From Hedera helix (lineage: Eukaryota > Streptophyta > Magnoliopsida > Apiales > Araliaceae): a DNA stretch of 64,000 nucleotides. Shown here piece by piece: positions 47,909-59,100 of this stretch; position 1 is the stretch's first letter; the number at the start of each line of letters is the position of its first letter. The notes under the pieces are model-generated. The model made no database searches. It was not told where the DNA came from and saw only the letters and a program-made list of their open reading frames with translations. Position numbers and translations under genes: made by a program. The stretch spans positions 44,401,023 through 44,465,022 of the forward strand of contig OX359273.1 of NCBI GenBank assembly GCA_947179155.2, read 5' to 3'.

Positions 47909-49881
47909 TTGGTGTATTTCAGCTAACTTTAGTATTGGCATCGTTGGTTTGTCTTTGATGTCTCTGCTATAGCTCTCGCAGGTATGCCCCTTGATTTTGT
48001 ATCTTCTTTCTTCTAATATATTTACAAATTAGCAACAATAAAACAAAAAACTTTCTAAATATACTTGGTCACAACTTACTAATCAAAATTGCATACTATC
48101 AAAATTTTCACAAAAACAACTTATTGAAAATAAGATATTTTTTAAATTATACTTTACTTACGTTAACTTACTCACGTTTATTCAAACTTAATCATAATTT
48201 TATAACTTGCAAAATATACGAAATCATATCTTACAGATATATAGGAGAGCAACATATATTAGAGTCATATTAAAAACATGGGCATCACTTACACGAAGTC
48301 TCGCCTTTTTGTTTATCCAAAAATAGGTAGTCATTAAATAAGGCTTACAAGATACAAAGCATAATACTAGCCAATATCATAAATTTTCACAAACTTGCAA
48401 GTTATAAAATATAATGCTATCCAAAATTATAAACTTACACATAAACTCCATATCGTATACTTATTAGTCATGACTATACATGTCCCATAAATATTGGCGA
48501 TACAGTTACACTAGTTGTACTGCGTAGAAAGTGCCAAGTATGGGATTCAATCTACCCACGTCGGATATCTTACAATACTCTAAAATATATATATATATAA
48601 AAAATATAAACAAAAATGTACATCATACATAAAACTTATACAAAAATTAACTCATTATATTGTTGAAACATCTCCAAAATATAACCAAACTAACTATAAA
48701 ATATTACAAATGACAAATAAAATTATAATTTACAAAATACTAATGCCCCAAAGCTTGCTAAATGTAATATTAAACGTGACAATAATATAATCTTATTTTT
48801 GTAACTAAAATAACTCATAAGTTATTCATACACTTGCATATTTTAAACTCAATAAAATAAATAACAAAAGTTAAGAAATTCTCAAAAATCATAACTTGAC
48901 AAAATATATGTAAGACTTCAGTCTACTATTTTAGTTATAATACCCTCAATTTGAATTTGTTTCTCAAGTATAAAAATAGTATGAAAAACTAGCCTTTAAA
49001 CGCATGAATTTAGTCTCAATAAATACTAAATTATCAAGTTATCAATGTTGGAAATTACGAACTTGTTGCAAAAAATATGTTACGTCAATTTCAGATCAAA
49101 TTTAGAAAATTTATATTTTGACATACTAAATGATAAAATTATCAAAAACTTAAAGAACAAATATTTTAGAAGATTTCGAGAGCTTCCAAATTGTTGAGAA
49201 TCATCTAAATCGGAGTTAAAATGAATTTTATAAGAATTTAATAAAATGTTGGTAAGATTTTTGTCTCCAAAAATAGTATTTGTACAAACGTTTTGTTTTG
49301 GCTAATTTAAAATCAGAATCTCAAAAAACTCAAAGAACGAAAGTTGTAGATAATATTCATACCGTTTCAAAAAGTCTAGAATCAAGCAAATGGGATAAGA
49401 AATGGATTTAATTTAATTTTTTGAGTATTGCTAAAAATTATGGACAGATTATGCGCGAATTTAAATATAAGAAAGCAAAGATCCGTAACTTAATTAGTCG
49501 AAATATCCAAAATTCATCTCCAAGTCATATTTATCAAGAACCCTTAAAATAGAAAACCCTACTTTGATTCGTCATCAACACAATGATTCTACACGTTTTA
49601 ATTTTTTTTTCTTATCTTTCTTTTTCTCAATTAAGAAAAATAAAATAAATGTAATATTTTTTCCTCTTAATTATAACTATATACACCTTCTAATCTAAAC
49701 TGAATTGGGTCAAACCACTAATAATTTTATTAAATAAAATCTCTCATTAAATGATATTAAGAAAATTACTCAGACCCGCAACACTTAAATTAGATAAAAT
49801 ATTAACTAAATCCTATTTTAGCTTTTCATTAATTATTTAGGAGAAAATAAATTATGCATAAAATACGGGATGTTATGCTTT
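47909..49881. other. AT-rich intergenic region, possibly decayed LTR sequence
   Basis: No gene. Phrases such as AATCGGAGTTAAAATGA (49211) and the terminus-like ACGGGATGTTATGC (49864-49879) resemble LTR sequence, but no pair of ends or target duplication could be set. Confidence 0.3.
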
Positions 49882-50449
49882 TGTAACACTCTAGTCCTAC
49901 ATCGTAATATGTGAGATATTTGAATATTTACATAAGGAACTGCTATAATTAATACATTCAGTCATAACCTTTTGGATGAGTTTGTGGAGAGTTAAGATAA
50001 CCTAAGAAGATATTATTTAGAAAGTGTTTTAGGCCTTATTATACTATGATTTGATTTGGATTTTAGATTTGACCCAAGTTGTTACATATAGTATCAAAGT
50101 CGACTCTCGAAAGCTTGGGTTTTGTCCAATTAGGTTGTCGTATGTGGGTATCAGAGCTGACTCTCAAAAGTTTGGGTTGGGTCATCCGATCGAGTTGTCA
50201 AATGTTGGGTCAGATCATCTGGTCGGGTTGTCGGATGTGGGTATCAAAGCCGACTCTCGAACACTTGGGTTGTGTCATCTAAAGGCGACTCTAGTAGGCC
50301 GCTAATATTATCTTACAATGACTAGAGTTGTAAAGTTTTTGAATTTTGTGTGATTATATGTTTAGTCTGATAGTGACGTCAATTATTTAAGTGAGGCCTT
50401 ATTATGTTATAATTTAAATTAAATTCAAAAATTGACCCAAATTATTACA
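49882..50449 (+). mobile_element. TRIM-like miniature LTR element
   Basis: Starts TGTAACACTCTAGTCC at 49882. A first terminal repeat ends ...TTGACCCAAGTTGTTACA at about 50087 and is followed by AGTATCAAAGTCGACTCTC, resembling the tRNA-Met primer site TGGTATCAGAGC. The right end (AGGCCTTATTATGTTATAAT ... TTGACCCAAATTATTACA, to 50449) repeats the end of the first terminal repeat (AGGCCTTATTATACTATGAT...). The interior has three copies of a TATCARAGYYGACTCTC motif. Length about 570 bp, noncoding. The left parts of the two repeats match poorly and no 5-bp duplication was found, so it is old or rearranged. Confidence 0.5.
50095..50300 (+). repeat. Internal repeats of the TRIM-like element
   Basis: GTATCAAAGTCGACTCTCGA, GTATCAGAGCTGACTCTCAA and GTATCAAAGCCGACTCTCGA occur at about 50093, 50148 and 50232, each followed by a CTTGGGTT- or GTTTGGGTT-type segment and a GTTGTCR(R)ATGT segment. 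Confidence 0.75.
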
Positions 50450-50956
50450 CCATAAATATACTTTTTTGTGAAATAAAAAAGGGTATAATATTTTTTTAAT
50501 AACATAATTTTTATTCAAATGAAACCATATGTTTATTTACATCTAAATATTCAAATAGGCCTATTCTTTAGATAAAAAGGGATGTCAAAAATGAGATATT
50601 GCGATAATTAAGTTGATAAAAGTTTTTGTCCTTAAAAAATGAGTAAAATTAACTAGTCAACTAAAAAAAATTGAATTAATTAATTTACCCTTAACTATAC
50701 ATATCTCACATCATAAATGGATCTTTTACATTAATTATATCTCTCAATTCAAAATTTAAGGATAGATTTGAATTTTTTTTTATACTCTCTTCTACTTTTT
50801 TGACTATTTTAATTTATGTAAAAATTATTCTTTTGTCATTTTTTTAAAGATAAAAAAAATATTAAATTAAAGTACGAGTAATAGCCTACACATAGTAGGT
50901 TAATGATACCAAAATACCAACCAACATATAATATATATATATGTATATATTTGTGT

Positions 50957-51070
50957 AGTGCACAGTCGACTATAGCGATGATTTTTTTGGGCCGACTATA
51001 AATAACTATGGCGACGATTTGAATCGTCACTATAATTTAAAAAAAATCGTGGTCATAATCGACTGTGTAA
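50957..51070. repeat. Small palindromic (MITE-like) element
   Basis: CACAGTCGACTATAGCGATG near 50959 pairs with ATCGTGGTCATAATCGACTGTG near 51049, giving an imperfect hairpin about 110 bp long, with (TA)n on both sides. Related TATAGCGACA / TATAGCGATA motifs appear again at 51638-51675. Such motifs occur in some nonautonomous DNA transposons; the superfamily is not assigned. Confidence 0.5.
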
Positions 51071-52718
51071 TATATATATATAATGACTAAACTGCATCCT
51101 ATATCTAATTGTTACACGTTTCAAAACATTTAAATCTCTATGTTACCTCCATAACTAAGACCTAACAATTAACTAGTCGCACACAAATGTAAAATAACCC
51201 GTAATTTAGCAAGTACTCGTGATAAAGTCATAAATGTGTACACGTTTTATTTTATTCAAAACAATTGATTTCAATAAAAACAAAATAGTACTCCTATTTT
51301 GTAATTTTTAATATTTAAATACGAGTAATGAACATGACTTATGGTTTCTGGAGAGAGCACGTGTGGATAATAAAGCCTTTTAATATAAAAAATTAATATT
51401 TTTATAAATAAAATTTTATATTTTTACAAGATATCTCACATGAGTGTGAAATTCATCTACAATTTATATAAGAGAAAACTTATAAAACTATCATTTTTAC
51501 TTATGAAATATCAATTCCCTTATTATACTTAGTTTCTTTAATCCAATTTTCTCTATCATGACAAAAAAAAAAAAAAAAATTGATATTTTCACACTGTTTT
51601 TTAATATTTTCACACGGTAGACTTTACATGTATAGCCTATAGCGACAGTTAATTGTTGTTATACCTCTATAGCGATACTTTTTGTAAGGACCACCGTATA
51701 AAAATATCAAAAAACAGTGTAAAAATATTAGTTTCCAAAAAAAATAATGAAATTTTACTCTCCTGTCCATTGTATATTAGTTAGGTGATGCATGTAATAA
51801 AAGTTTAAATATATTAACAATTAAGAATTTAAAAAATTTAAAAATAATTATTACATTGCTTTCCTTTAACAATAATATAAATAGATAAATTACGTATATT
51901 TGTTTCTTTACGAGGAGGTTATAGATTGGAGGTTAAGAATAAGGCGTCCCCATGATGCATTAAAGATGACACTTATAAAAATCATCATATACGTTTTTCA
52001 TACCGAAATAACCCCATAAATATAAAGTCAAATAGTAAAATTGTGTATAAACGCATTTATTCTAATTATTCCGCATTCTAACTTCAACATATACATGGCC
52101 TTAATAATGTATTTATTACGTAGTACTTGATAATATTTCTGCCGCTTAAGTTAGATTGTACTTTCCCTTTTTATTATATAAATTGTTTAAAAAATAATTA
52201 TACATATTAATTGTTTTATTAATTTTAATGTGAAATAATTAATGCTAATTTAAAATAATTAATTTTTTTTAATCTTAAATATATGTAAAACATCTTAAAC
52301 GACTTATATAGTAGAAAATAATAAATATTATTTTTAAATGATAGTACTAAAATTATCAATTATAGGTACTTTTGTATAAGAATTGTACACATTCCAGTTC
52401 GAAAGCGGGAGCAGCATCATCTCCATTATCATTTTCTTTGATTTTTGTTAATGTATACTATATTTTAAATTTTACATATTATAAATATAATCGCCGCTTA
52501 TAAATTGATTATTTTTATTGAGTTACATCATCACACTAAAACTAACTTAAGTAATCGGATATTTTTTTAACGATCGATAAATCTATGTAATTTTCTAAGA
52601 CTTGATGAATAATACGCTTTTAACTTTCTAATTATGGCGTTTTCACCAAGTAAACCTTTTCTTTTGTCACTATCCACTTGCCATTACAAAAAGTTCTAAC
52701 CCCCATCAAATTGTAATT
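51071..52718. other. AT-rich intergenic sequence, nothing recognised
   Basis: No coding character and no clear repeat ends apart from the short TATAGCGA motifs noted at 51638-51675. Confidence 0.45.
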
Positions 52719-53131
52719 AATGTTTTTAAATTTGGCTCGACCATCAAATTAAATAATTATTGAGCGATCGAATCGTTATTTAAACTGGTAATATCATAAT
52801 TATATAAAAATATATATATTATTAATAATTAATAAGATTTTAAATCATCTTATTTGTGATAAACTAAAATATAATAAAGTTGTGTTAAAATATTATTTAA
52901 AGTGATTAATTTTAACATTAAAAAAATTGATATAAAAAAATAATTAAAAATCAATTCATTAAGTTACCTTAATCACTTTTATCAGTTGAATCACATATTC
53001 TACCGGTAATCAACTGATTCAATGCAAGCTTTGACCAAACTAATTTAATTGGGTCAAATTAAATCGAACATAAGACCAATTCACAATTCAACCGGTCGAA
53101 CTGGTCTAATTAATCCAATTTTTAAAACATT
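52719..53131. mobile_element. MITE-like element with AATGTTTTTAAATTTGG ends
   Basis: Left AATGTTTTTAAATTTGG and right CCAATTTTTAAAACATT are inverted repeats about 17 bp long; length about 413 bp. Interior CGACC/GGTCGAACTGGTC motifs support pairing. Flanks TTGTAATT and TTGCAATA are only similar, so the 8-bp duplication of an hAT insertion is possible but unproven. Confidence 0.5.
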
Positions 53132-53211
53132 GATTGCAATAACTTAATGAAATTACTTTTTCAATTACTTCATTTATTTCAAAATTTAAAATATATTTGT
53201 AAAAAGGTTAA

Positions 53212-53510
53212 GGGGTTGTTTGGTTTTGGCTGAATAACTAAGTATAATTTTTTTTGACTGAATGATTAAGTCTTAGCTGAATGAAATAATTTTTTTAAAC
53301 TATTATATTAAGTAATATTAAACAAATTTACAATAACTTTGAATTTTTTCATATAAGTAAAATAGTAAAAATATGTTATTCAGATATTTCAGACATGTCA
53401 TTTATCAAATAAATTTTTTTATTTAGTATTAAGCAATTTACTTCATTCAGCTCATTCAGATTACTTAAATATTCAAAATTATTTTATTCAATTTTTATCA
53501 AACACTCTCT
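53212..53510. mobile_element. MITE-like element with GTTTGGTTT / ATCAAACAC ends
   Basis: GGGGTTGTTTGGTTTTGGCT at the left and TTTTTATCAAACACTCTCT at the right are imperfect inverted ends, with CTGAATGATTAAG-type subterminal motifs near both. About 300 bp, noncoding. Confidence 0.45.
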
Positions 53511-54175
53511 AACTTTTAAAGTAAATTTATATTTTAAATGTTCAATATTAGGAGTTTAATAACAATGACGTGACACTAGAAATTAATACAATAATGCTCC
53601 AATGACTACAAAAATGTGATACAAAATGATATAGTGTTTAAATACTAGTCCCATTTATGTATTCTGAAGCATTAATCAATTATAATTTAACACATTATTT
53701 ATATTTTTTTTATAATTACATTTTGTCATTGTAGCATTACTTCTAGAAATAATAGCAAAAAAAGTAATCGCAGATGTTGGAATACAATGCTACTTTATAG
53801 TACTAAAATAAAAATATATCTTTTATTTTAATATATATATATATATATATATAGTTTTGAACCGACTAATTATGTTATGTCTTAAATAAACTATTTTACA
53901 AATAACCTAACAAGTTTTATAATTATTTTGTGAATAAGACTCCTTATGTCTTAAATCAATTATTTTATGAATAAATTTAGGGACATAATAATTAAATATT
54001 ATTTTTATTTTTATTATTAAAAAATAGAATATGACATAAATTTTAATATAATATTTTATTATTTAATAATATAAATAAATATAATATTTAATTATTATGT
54101 CTTTATTTTATACATAACCTAACAAGTTTTATAATTATTTTGCAAATAGGATTACTTTTTGTTTATAGATTATAA

Positions 54176-54200
54176 CTAGGCCGCGCGTCGCGCGAGTTGA
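54176..54200 (-). mobile_element. Helitron-like 3' terminus in the upstream region of the 54.4-kb gene
   Basis: On the minus strand the sequence reads a CGCGCGACGCGCG hairpin, then GC and CTAG|T, resembling a Helitron 3' end. The gap between hairpin and CTAG is shorter than usual and no TC... 5' end was found before the gene, so this is an isolated or truncated end, or coincidence. Confidence 0.3.
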
Positions 54201-54241
54201 ATAAGGAGACGGGATTGCTCCTTAAAAAGGCACACCGGCAC

Positions 54242-54247
54242 CACGTG
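54242..54247. promoter_or_regulatory. G-box upstream of the 54.4-kb gene
   Basis: CACGTG in the context CACCACGTGACACC, about 200 bp upstream of the ATG and just below a TATA-like CTTAAAAAGG. It could be bound by bZIP or bHLH factors. Confidence 0.4.
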
Positions 54248-54443
54248 ACACCAAAAGTCAGCAATCGATGCAATTGAATTGACTAGCCACCGGAGACGAA
54301 TGCCGCTCCCTCAGCTAACTCTGATTCTATTTCTTCTTCTCCGGCGATGGTAAACTGTGAAGGAAGCAAGGAGAAGATACGGTGATATAAGTTTCATTGC
54401 CTCATCAATCACTTTTCTTTACCTTTGAAGTTAATTACATACA

Positions 54444-56377
54444 ATGGCTGCCTCATCCCCAGCCCTAAGCATCAATAGCACCGACAACCACCCCGTCATC
54501 ACCACCACTTCCCCCGCCATCACCTCAACCAACGCGTCCAAGAACCTCCGCGGCCTCAATAAACCTAAGTGCATCAAGTGCGGCAACGTCGCTCGATCCA
54601 GGTTGCTTAATTTTCAACTCTTTCGATTGCGTATAGCTCCTATCTGGAACCCTAGGGGTTATCTTTTTTTATATACATATGAGGATTTAATTTAGATAGT
54701 ATACCCTTGGTTCCTTGTTTGCATCTTTTATATTTATAATTTTTTTAGTTGTTGCTTATTGTTTTTTCTTAAAAGTTTTTTTTTTCAATTATACATCTTT
54801 ACTGTATTTTTGAGCCTTTTTTAGATAATTGCCTAGATATATTGGTGGTCAAATCTGACCTTTGCATTAATATATACAAATTCTAAAATTCTTAAGCAAT
54901 AGTTTTACTGGCTTATACTTGTATATAGATGCGACTCCATGAATAAAGGCGAGAACTTTGGTCTCAAAGTGAGAAAATTAGATTTTAAAATCACTTCAAC
55001 AGCAACTGTAGTGTCGGGATAAGCTGATTGATTCAATTTTCCTGCATACCTTAGGGCTTAGAAGCAGTTGAGAATTACTTTACGTCACTATAATTTTTGT
55101 AACATGAAGTGTACGAAGAACCAGTGATACATTCTGTAGAATTAGATGCTTAATTGAATTGGACACTGCTGAACTGGAGGATAAGGATATATTTTTATTA
55201 ATTTCAATATTTTTGACAACCTTATGTAAAATCATTGAGTTTAAAAGTAGCAATTTTGCTCAACGTGTATTGTACATGTAATTTGGTGGTTGGAGATGGA
55301 TGAAAAGTAATATATTTGGAAAACGAACTCAGACGACATAAGCATCTTAGACAATGCCCATTCTATTTGATAGCAAACTTGCTTAAGATCACCTTCATTA
55401 AAGGTACTGGGTTTCTAGCGGAATCACCACAACTACTTTACTCACAAGATTTTGTTCTTGTTTAACACATTAAATCCCAACTATTAAGATGACCCGTAGT
55501 TGTATACCCCAGAAGAAATCCCTTATCACTTGCTCTAGCCTATTAGCAATCCTATGAGATATGCTAATATTTGTTTCAGGCAGCAGAAAACACAAATTGG
55601 ATGTTGTGCCAATTTTCAAGATACCGTTTCATTGTGAATTGCAGGGCTAACGAATTTATAACGAAATGGCACAGTTTTGGTTACTTGTTACTTCTGGGTT
55701 TTGCACAATAATATTAAATGTTGGTGCTTATAAAAGAATAACAATAGTATCAGATATTAGACCTGGCAACGGGGCGGGTATGGTCCGGGGGACCATTCCT
55801 CATCCTCGCCCCATCTCGAATTCACAAAACCCACCCCTGCCACGACAAGCCCCGACTATGTATGGGAGACATGTACCTGCAGTTGAAATAGAAGGTAGCA
55901 AAGATAGAAAGAGAAATCCATGGAAGATTTGAATAAATTCGTGAAAGATTGGGGGGCCAATCCATGGAAGACTTTGATCGTATCTTCAATCTGTTTCGAT
56001 CCATGGAATAGATCTGTTTCAATCTGTTTTTCATGGATTCAAACGTATTTTCTTCCTCTTATAAAAAGTTGGAGAGGATAGGAGAAGTGGAGTTTGAATC
56101 CTTGAAAGTAAATAAAATTGAATCCATGAAAAGTGGGAGAAGTTGGGAGAATTAGTAGACTGTCTGTCTGTTGATATCACTGAGAGCAAAAGTTGATATT
56201 ACCGAGGATAAGATAGAAAGGTAATTTAGAGACGGAAAGCTAGATTTGGGTTTAAAATTTTTAACAGATATGAATCAGGTAACTTGAAATAAATAGAAAT
56301 CCAAACCAAGATCAATATATGGCCCGGTGTGTTTTTTAATAACCCCAACATTTGTTAATTTCAAAACAAATAATAAG

Positions 56378-56427
<50 letters not shown>

Positions 56428-58801
56428 ATGGGTCGGGGCGGGGGCAGAGGCTCAAATAGTCAAATCCCATACCCGACCCTAACCCTATAGAGCTAAAAAA
56501 TCAGGTTTAATGGGTTGGGGTCGATCGGGTCTCATTGGGATCGGCTTAAATTGCCAGGTCTATCAGATATTGCCATATTGGTTACCTTTGTGTGTGTGCT
56601 TGAGAAACATTGTTATCATTGACCATTAGTGTGTGGGAATGATGCGTTGGATTATTCTTATTGAGTTGTACAACTGCAGGTGCCCATACCAATCATGTAA
56701 GAGTTGCTGTGCAAAAGCTCAAAATCCATGTCATATACACGGTATGCAAATCTCAAGTGCAGTTTTCCATAGGCTTGATTATATGTTCTTGTTCTCTATT
56801 GAAAATTGATATGTTTGGAGAATGTTATTGTTCTGTGGCAATTGATAAGAGTGGTGAACTTATCAAAAAAAGGGGAAAAAAATGAGAGGAAAAAATAAGA
56901 GCGGGAAGCATTAGAACAATAGCAATATAATTCATGTAGTCAAATGTGATTTTTTGTTTTTTCTTTTGAAAAAAAAAATGGTTGTGTTTTTTATAATAAT
57001 AAAGTAGAACTTCACAGATGAACAAATAACAACTGCTGAAAGCACTTGATCACCTTTGACTTGGTAGAAAAATAACTTACTAAATCAACTTTTATATAAT
57101 CTTAACTTATCAAGTTCCGAGCATCCAGAGGTGGTTGCTGGCTGCAGCATAAAAGAAAAGTGTTTTGTCCTTATTTTAAGATATTATCAAATGGAATGTC
57201 AAGTTGTAAGATCCATGTCTTTATTTTGATAGACTTTGAATTTCCGTAAGCAGACACTTTTAATATCTATGAAACATGGTTGCAGTGCTGAAAAGCAATT
57301 TAACTCTTCCAGACAAGGCATCGTCTACTGGCTCTCCTTTATTTGATCAGCAGTCTACTGATGTATCTCCCTCCGGGTAAGTTATACTCCAACAACTGCT
57401 GTTAAATACTTACTGTTTGTAAAATAGCAACCATGAAATGATTTTCCAGTATTGTCGCAACTGTTTTCTGTCTGTTTTTGATGCAAAGTCGTGAGCTTTA
57501 AAAAAATGTTGTAGGAGTAGGCTTGTCTTGCACCAGTTGTGCATGCCTAACTTATTTAAAGGATCACAAAGTTTGCCATTGTTCACAAATATTCATCAAT
57601 GGTTCGGATTTAAAAATGCCTGGATGATTGTCTTCAAATTTTATTGAATTTATTTCCTCTGCTATGGATTAAACTTCCAGCGTTTCGCCATGGTTAGATG
57701 CTTCTACTTATTTCATGTTTTTATTACATTTAAAATGTTTACGTGAGTACTGCAACTTATTCTGGCTGTTATTTAATAGTATAACAGACTTCTCTCTCTC
57801 TCTCTCGTAAACGTCCTTGAATTGCTTGTCTGTATGGCTGGTTTTCTTTTTCCCCCTTGTTTAGAATATATTTTTGTATTTTATTATACATTGAGCTTTT
57901 TATTTCAGGAATTCACATAGAGTTGCTTCACTTCGGCAACTTTCAAGCAATTTTTCTCAATTTAATAATTTACAAAGCCCACTTCGTTCAAGGAAGCCAT
58001 TGACTAGAAAGGTGTGTATGAACTTGAACTAAACTATTCTGTCGTTTGATTATGGTTAGGAACGGCTTGTGCTGACGTTGGAACCATTATTTTCAGGAAG
58101 CTGGAGTAATAAATGAATGGAGGTATTTGAAGTTGAAGGAATACAAAGAGAGGAATATCGAAGCAGAAAATGAAGCTTTTGACCGGTACATGCAGAATGT
58201 TAATTTACTGGAGGAGGTGTTTTCTTTGAATTCACTTGAAGGGCATATGAAGGATGATGGATCACCCGTATCAAAGCCTATCCCTACTTCTGCAGAAGAT
58301 AGCAGTGTAATGGCGATAGCGGAGATGAAGTTAAAACTTAGATCAAACCCTACTAGAGCTGAAAACTTCAGAAACAGAATACAATACATTGTTGATCAGG
58401 GATTAAGGAAGCTTCAGAAAATTGAGTTAAATGATGGTGGGGCCGACCTCAATGAGCAAGAACTTTTTAAAAGGCCAAAGAAGAAAAAATCTTGGAGGGC
58501 TGAGAGGGTTGATGCCTTAACTGATCTTATTGACAAGCTGAATAAAGCCCGTAATGAGGAAGATCTGAAATCTTGTTTAGAGATGAAAGCTCAGCTCTTC
58601 AGTCAGCATAACAAGACTAGTCAAGTAGAGTCCAAAGATAGCGGGACTCCTAAGGACCCAGCTCTCCAATGTGAAGCGTCATTCAAACTGCAATCAGATT
58701 ATTCTCCGCCAATGTGGTTTAGCACAACTACTATTCATCAAGAAGCTCTCAATTGCATTGATGCACATTTTGCTACTCTAGAGGAGATTGAGGATCTATA
58801 G
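54444..58801 (+). CDS. Uncharacterised plant protein with an N-terminal SHI/LRP1-like Cys-rich motif, 5 exons, 372 aa
   Basis: Exons 54444-54601, 56680-56741, 57286-57376, 57909-58011 and 58097-58801 join in frame with GT-AG introns. Residues 43-73 hold C43-x2-C46, C54-x4-C59-x2-C62-C63 and C70-x-H-x-H. The arrangement CIKCGN...C...CK(S)CC...C.IHV closely follows the Zn-binding motif of plant SHI/LRP1 transcription factors, but the IGGH domain of that family is absent. The rest is hydrophilic: a Ser/Thr-rich N-terminus, charged helical stretches from about 145 to 245, a basic KRPKKKK cluster (263-269) that could be a nuclear signal, and a Glu/Asp-rich C-terminus. The likely role is nuclear or nucleic-acid related, but this is inference. 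Exon 2, only 62 bp, encodes most of the Cys motif. Confidence 0.85.
55758..56562. mobile_element. Nonautonomous hAT element in intron 1 of the 54.4-kb gene
   Basis: Starts TAGACCTGGCAACGGGGCGG and ends TTGCCAGGTCTA; the 12-bp ends are exact inverses. TCAGATAT flanks it on both sides (55750-55757 and 56563-56570). An 8-bp duplication with TA/CA-G termini is the hAT signature. Length 805 bp. GC-rich GGGGCGGG repeats lie inside both ends. The 88-codon frame at 55666-55932 crosses the left border and is not a gene. Confidence 0.9.
56373..56420. repeat. (TA)n microsatellite inside the hAT element
   Basis: About 23 TA units within the hAT element at 55758-56562. Confidence 0.9.
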
Positions 58802-59100
58802 TCTCAGTTGAATGTGCAGATGTAGGAAGTACTATGTTTTAATTAGTATACAGCAGATGAAGATTTTTTAGATTTTCAGTGTTGTTCCGAGTTAGTGTAG
58901 TGGCCTAGATATCCCCAGAAGAGACTGGCAGTGTTCAAATGCAGGGTTGGCCGAGCAATAATTTTTTAATTTTGAAGCAATTCTACAATGCTCTGAAGGC
59001 GACGGGAGAGCGGGATTGTTGTGCTTCCTCTTTTTGTTGTTGCTTTAATAGCAAACCTTTCTTGTTTTCAAATCACATAAATCGTTTTAGCCAGGATTGT
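58802..59100 (+). other. Probable 3' untranslated region of the 54.4-kb gene
   Basis: Follows the TAG at 58799-58801 with no further coding. The poly(A) site is not determined; T-rich sequence starts near 59020. Confidence 0.4.

Noticed and set aside
50051..50305. 84-codon frame with repeated SRKLG/SQKFG-like segments
   Set aside because: The repetition is explained by the DNA-level repeats of the TRIM-like element.
55666..55932. 88-codon frame in intron 1 of the SHI-motif gene
   Set aside because: It straddles the left border of the hAT element and cannot be an ancestral coding unit.
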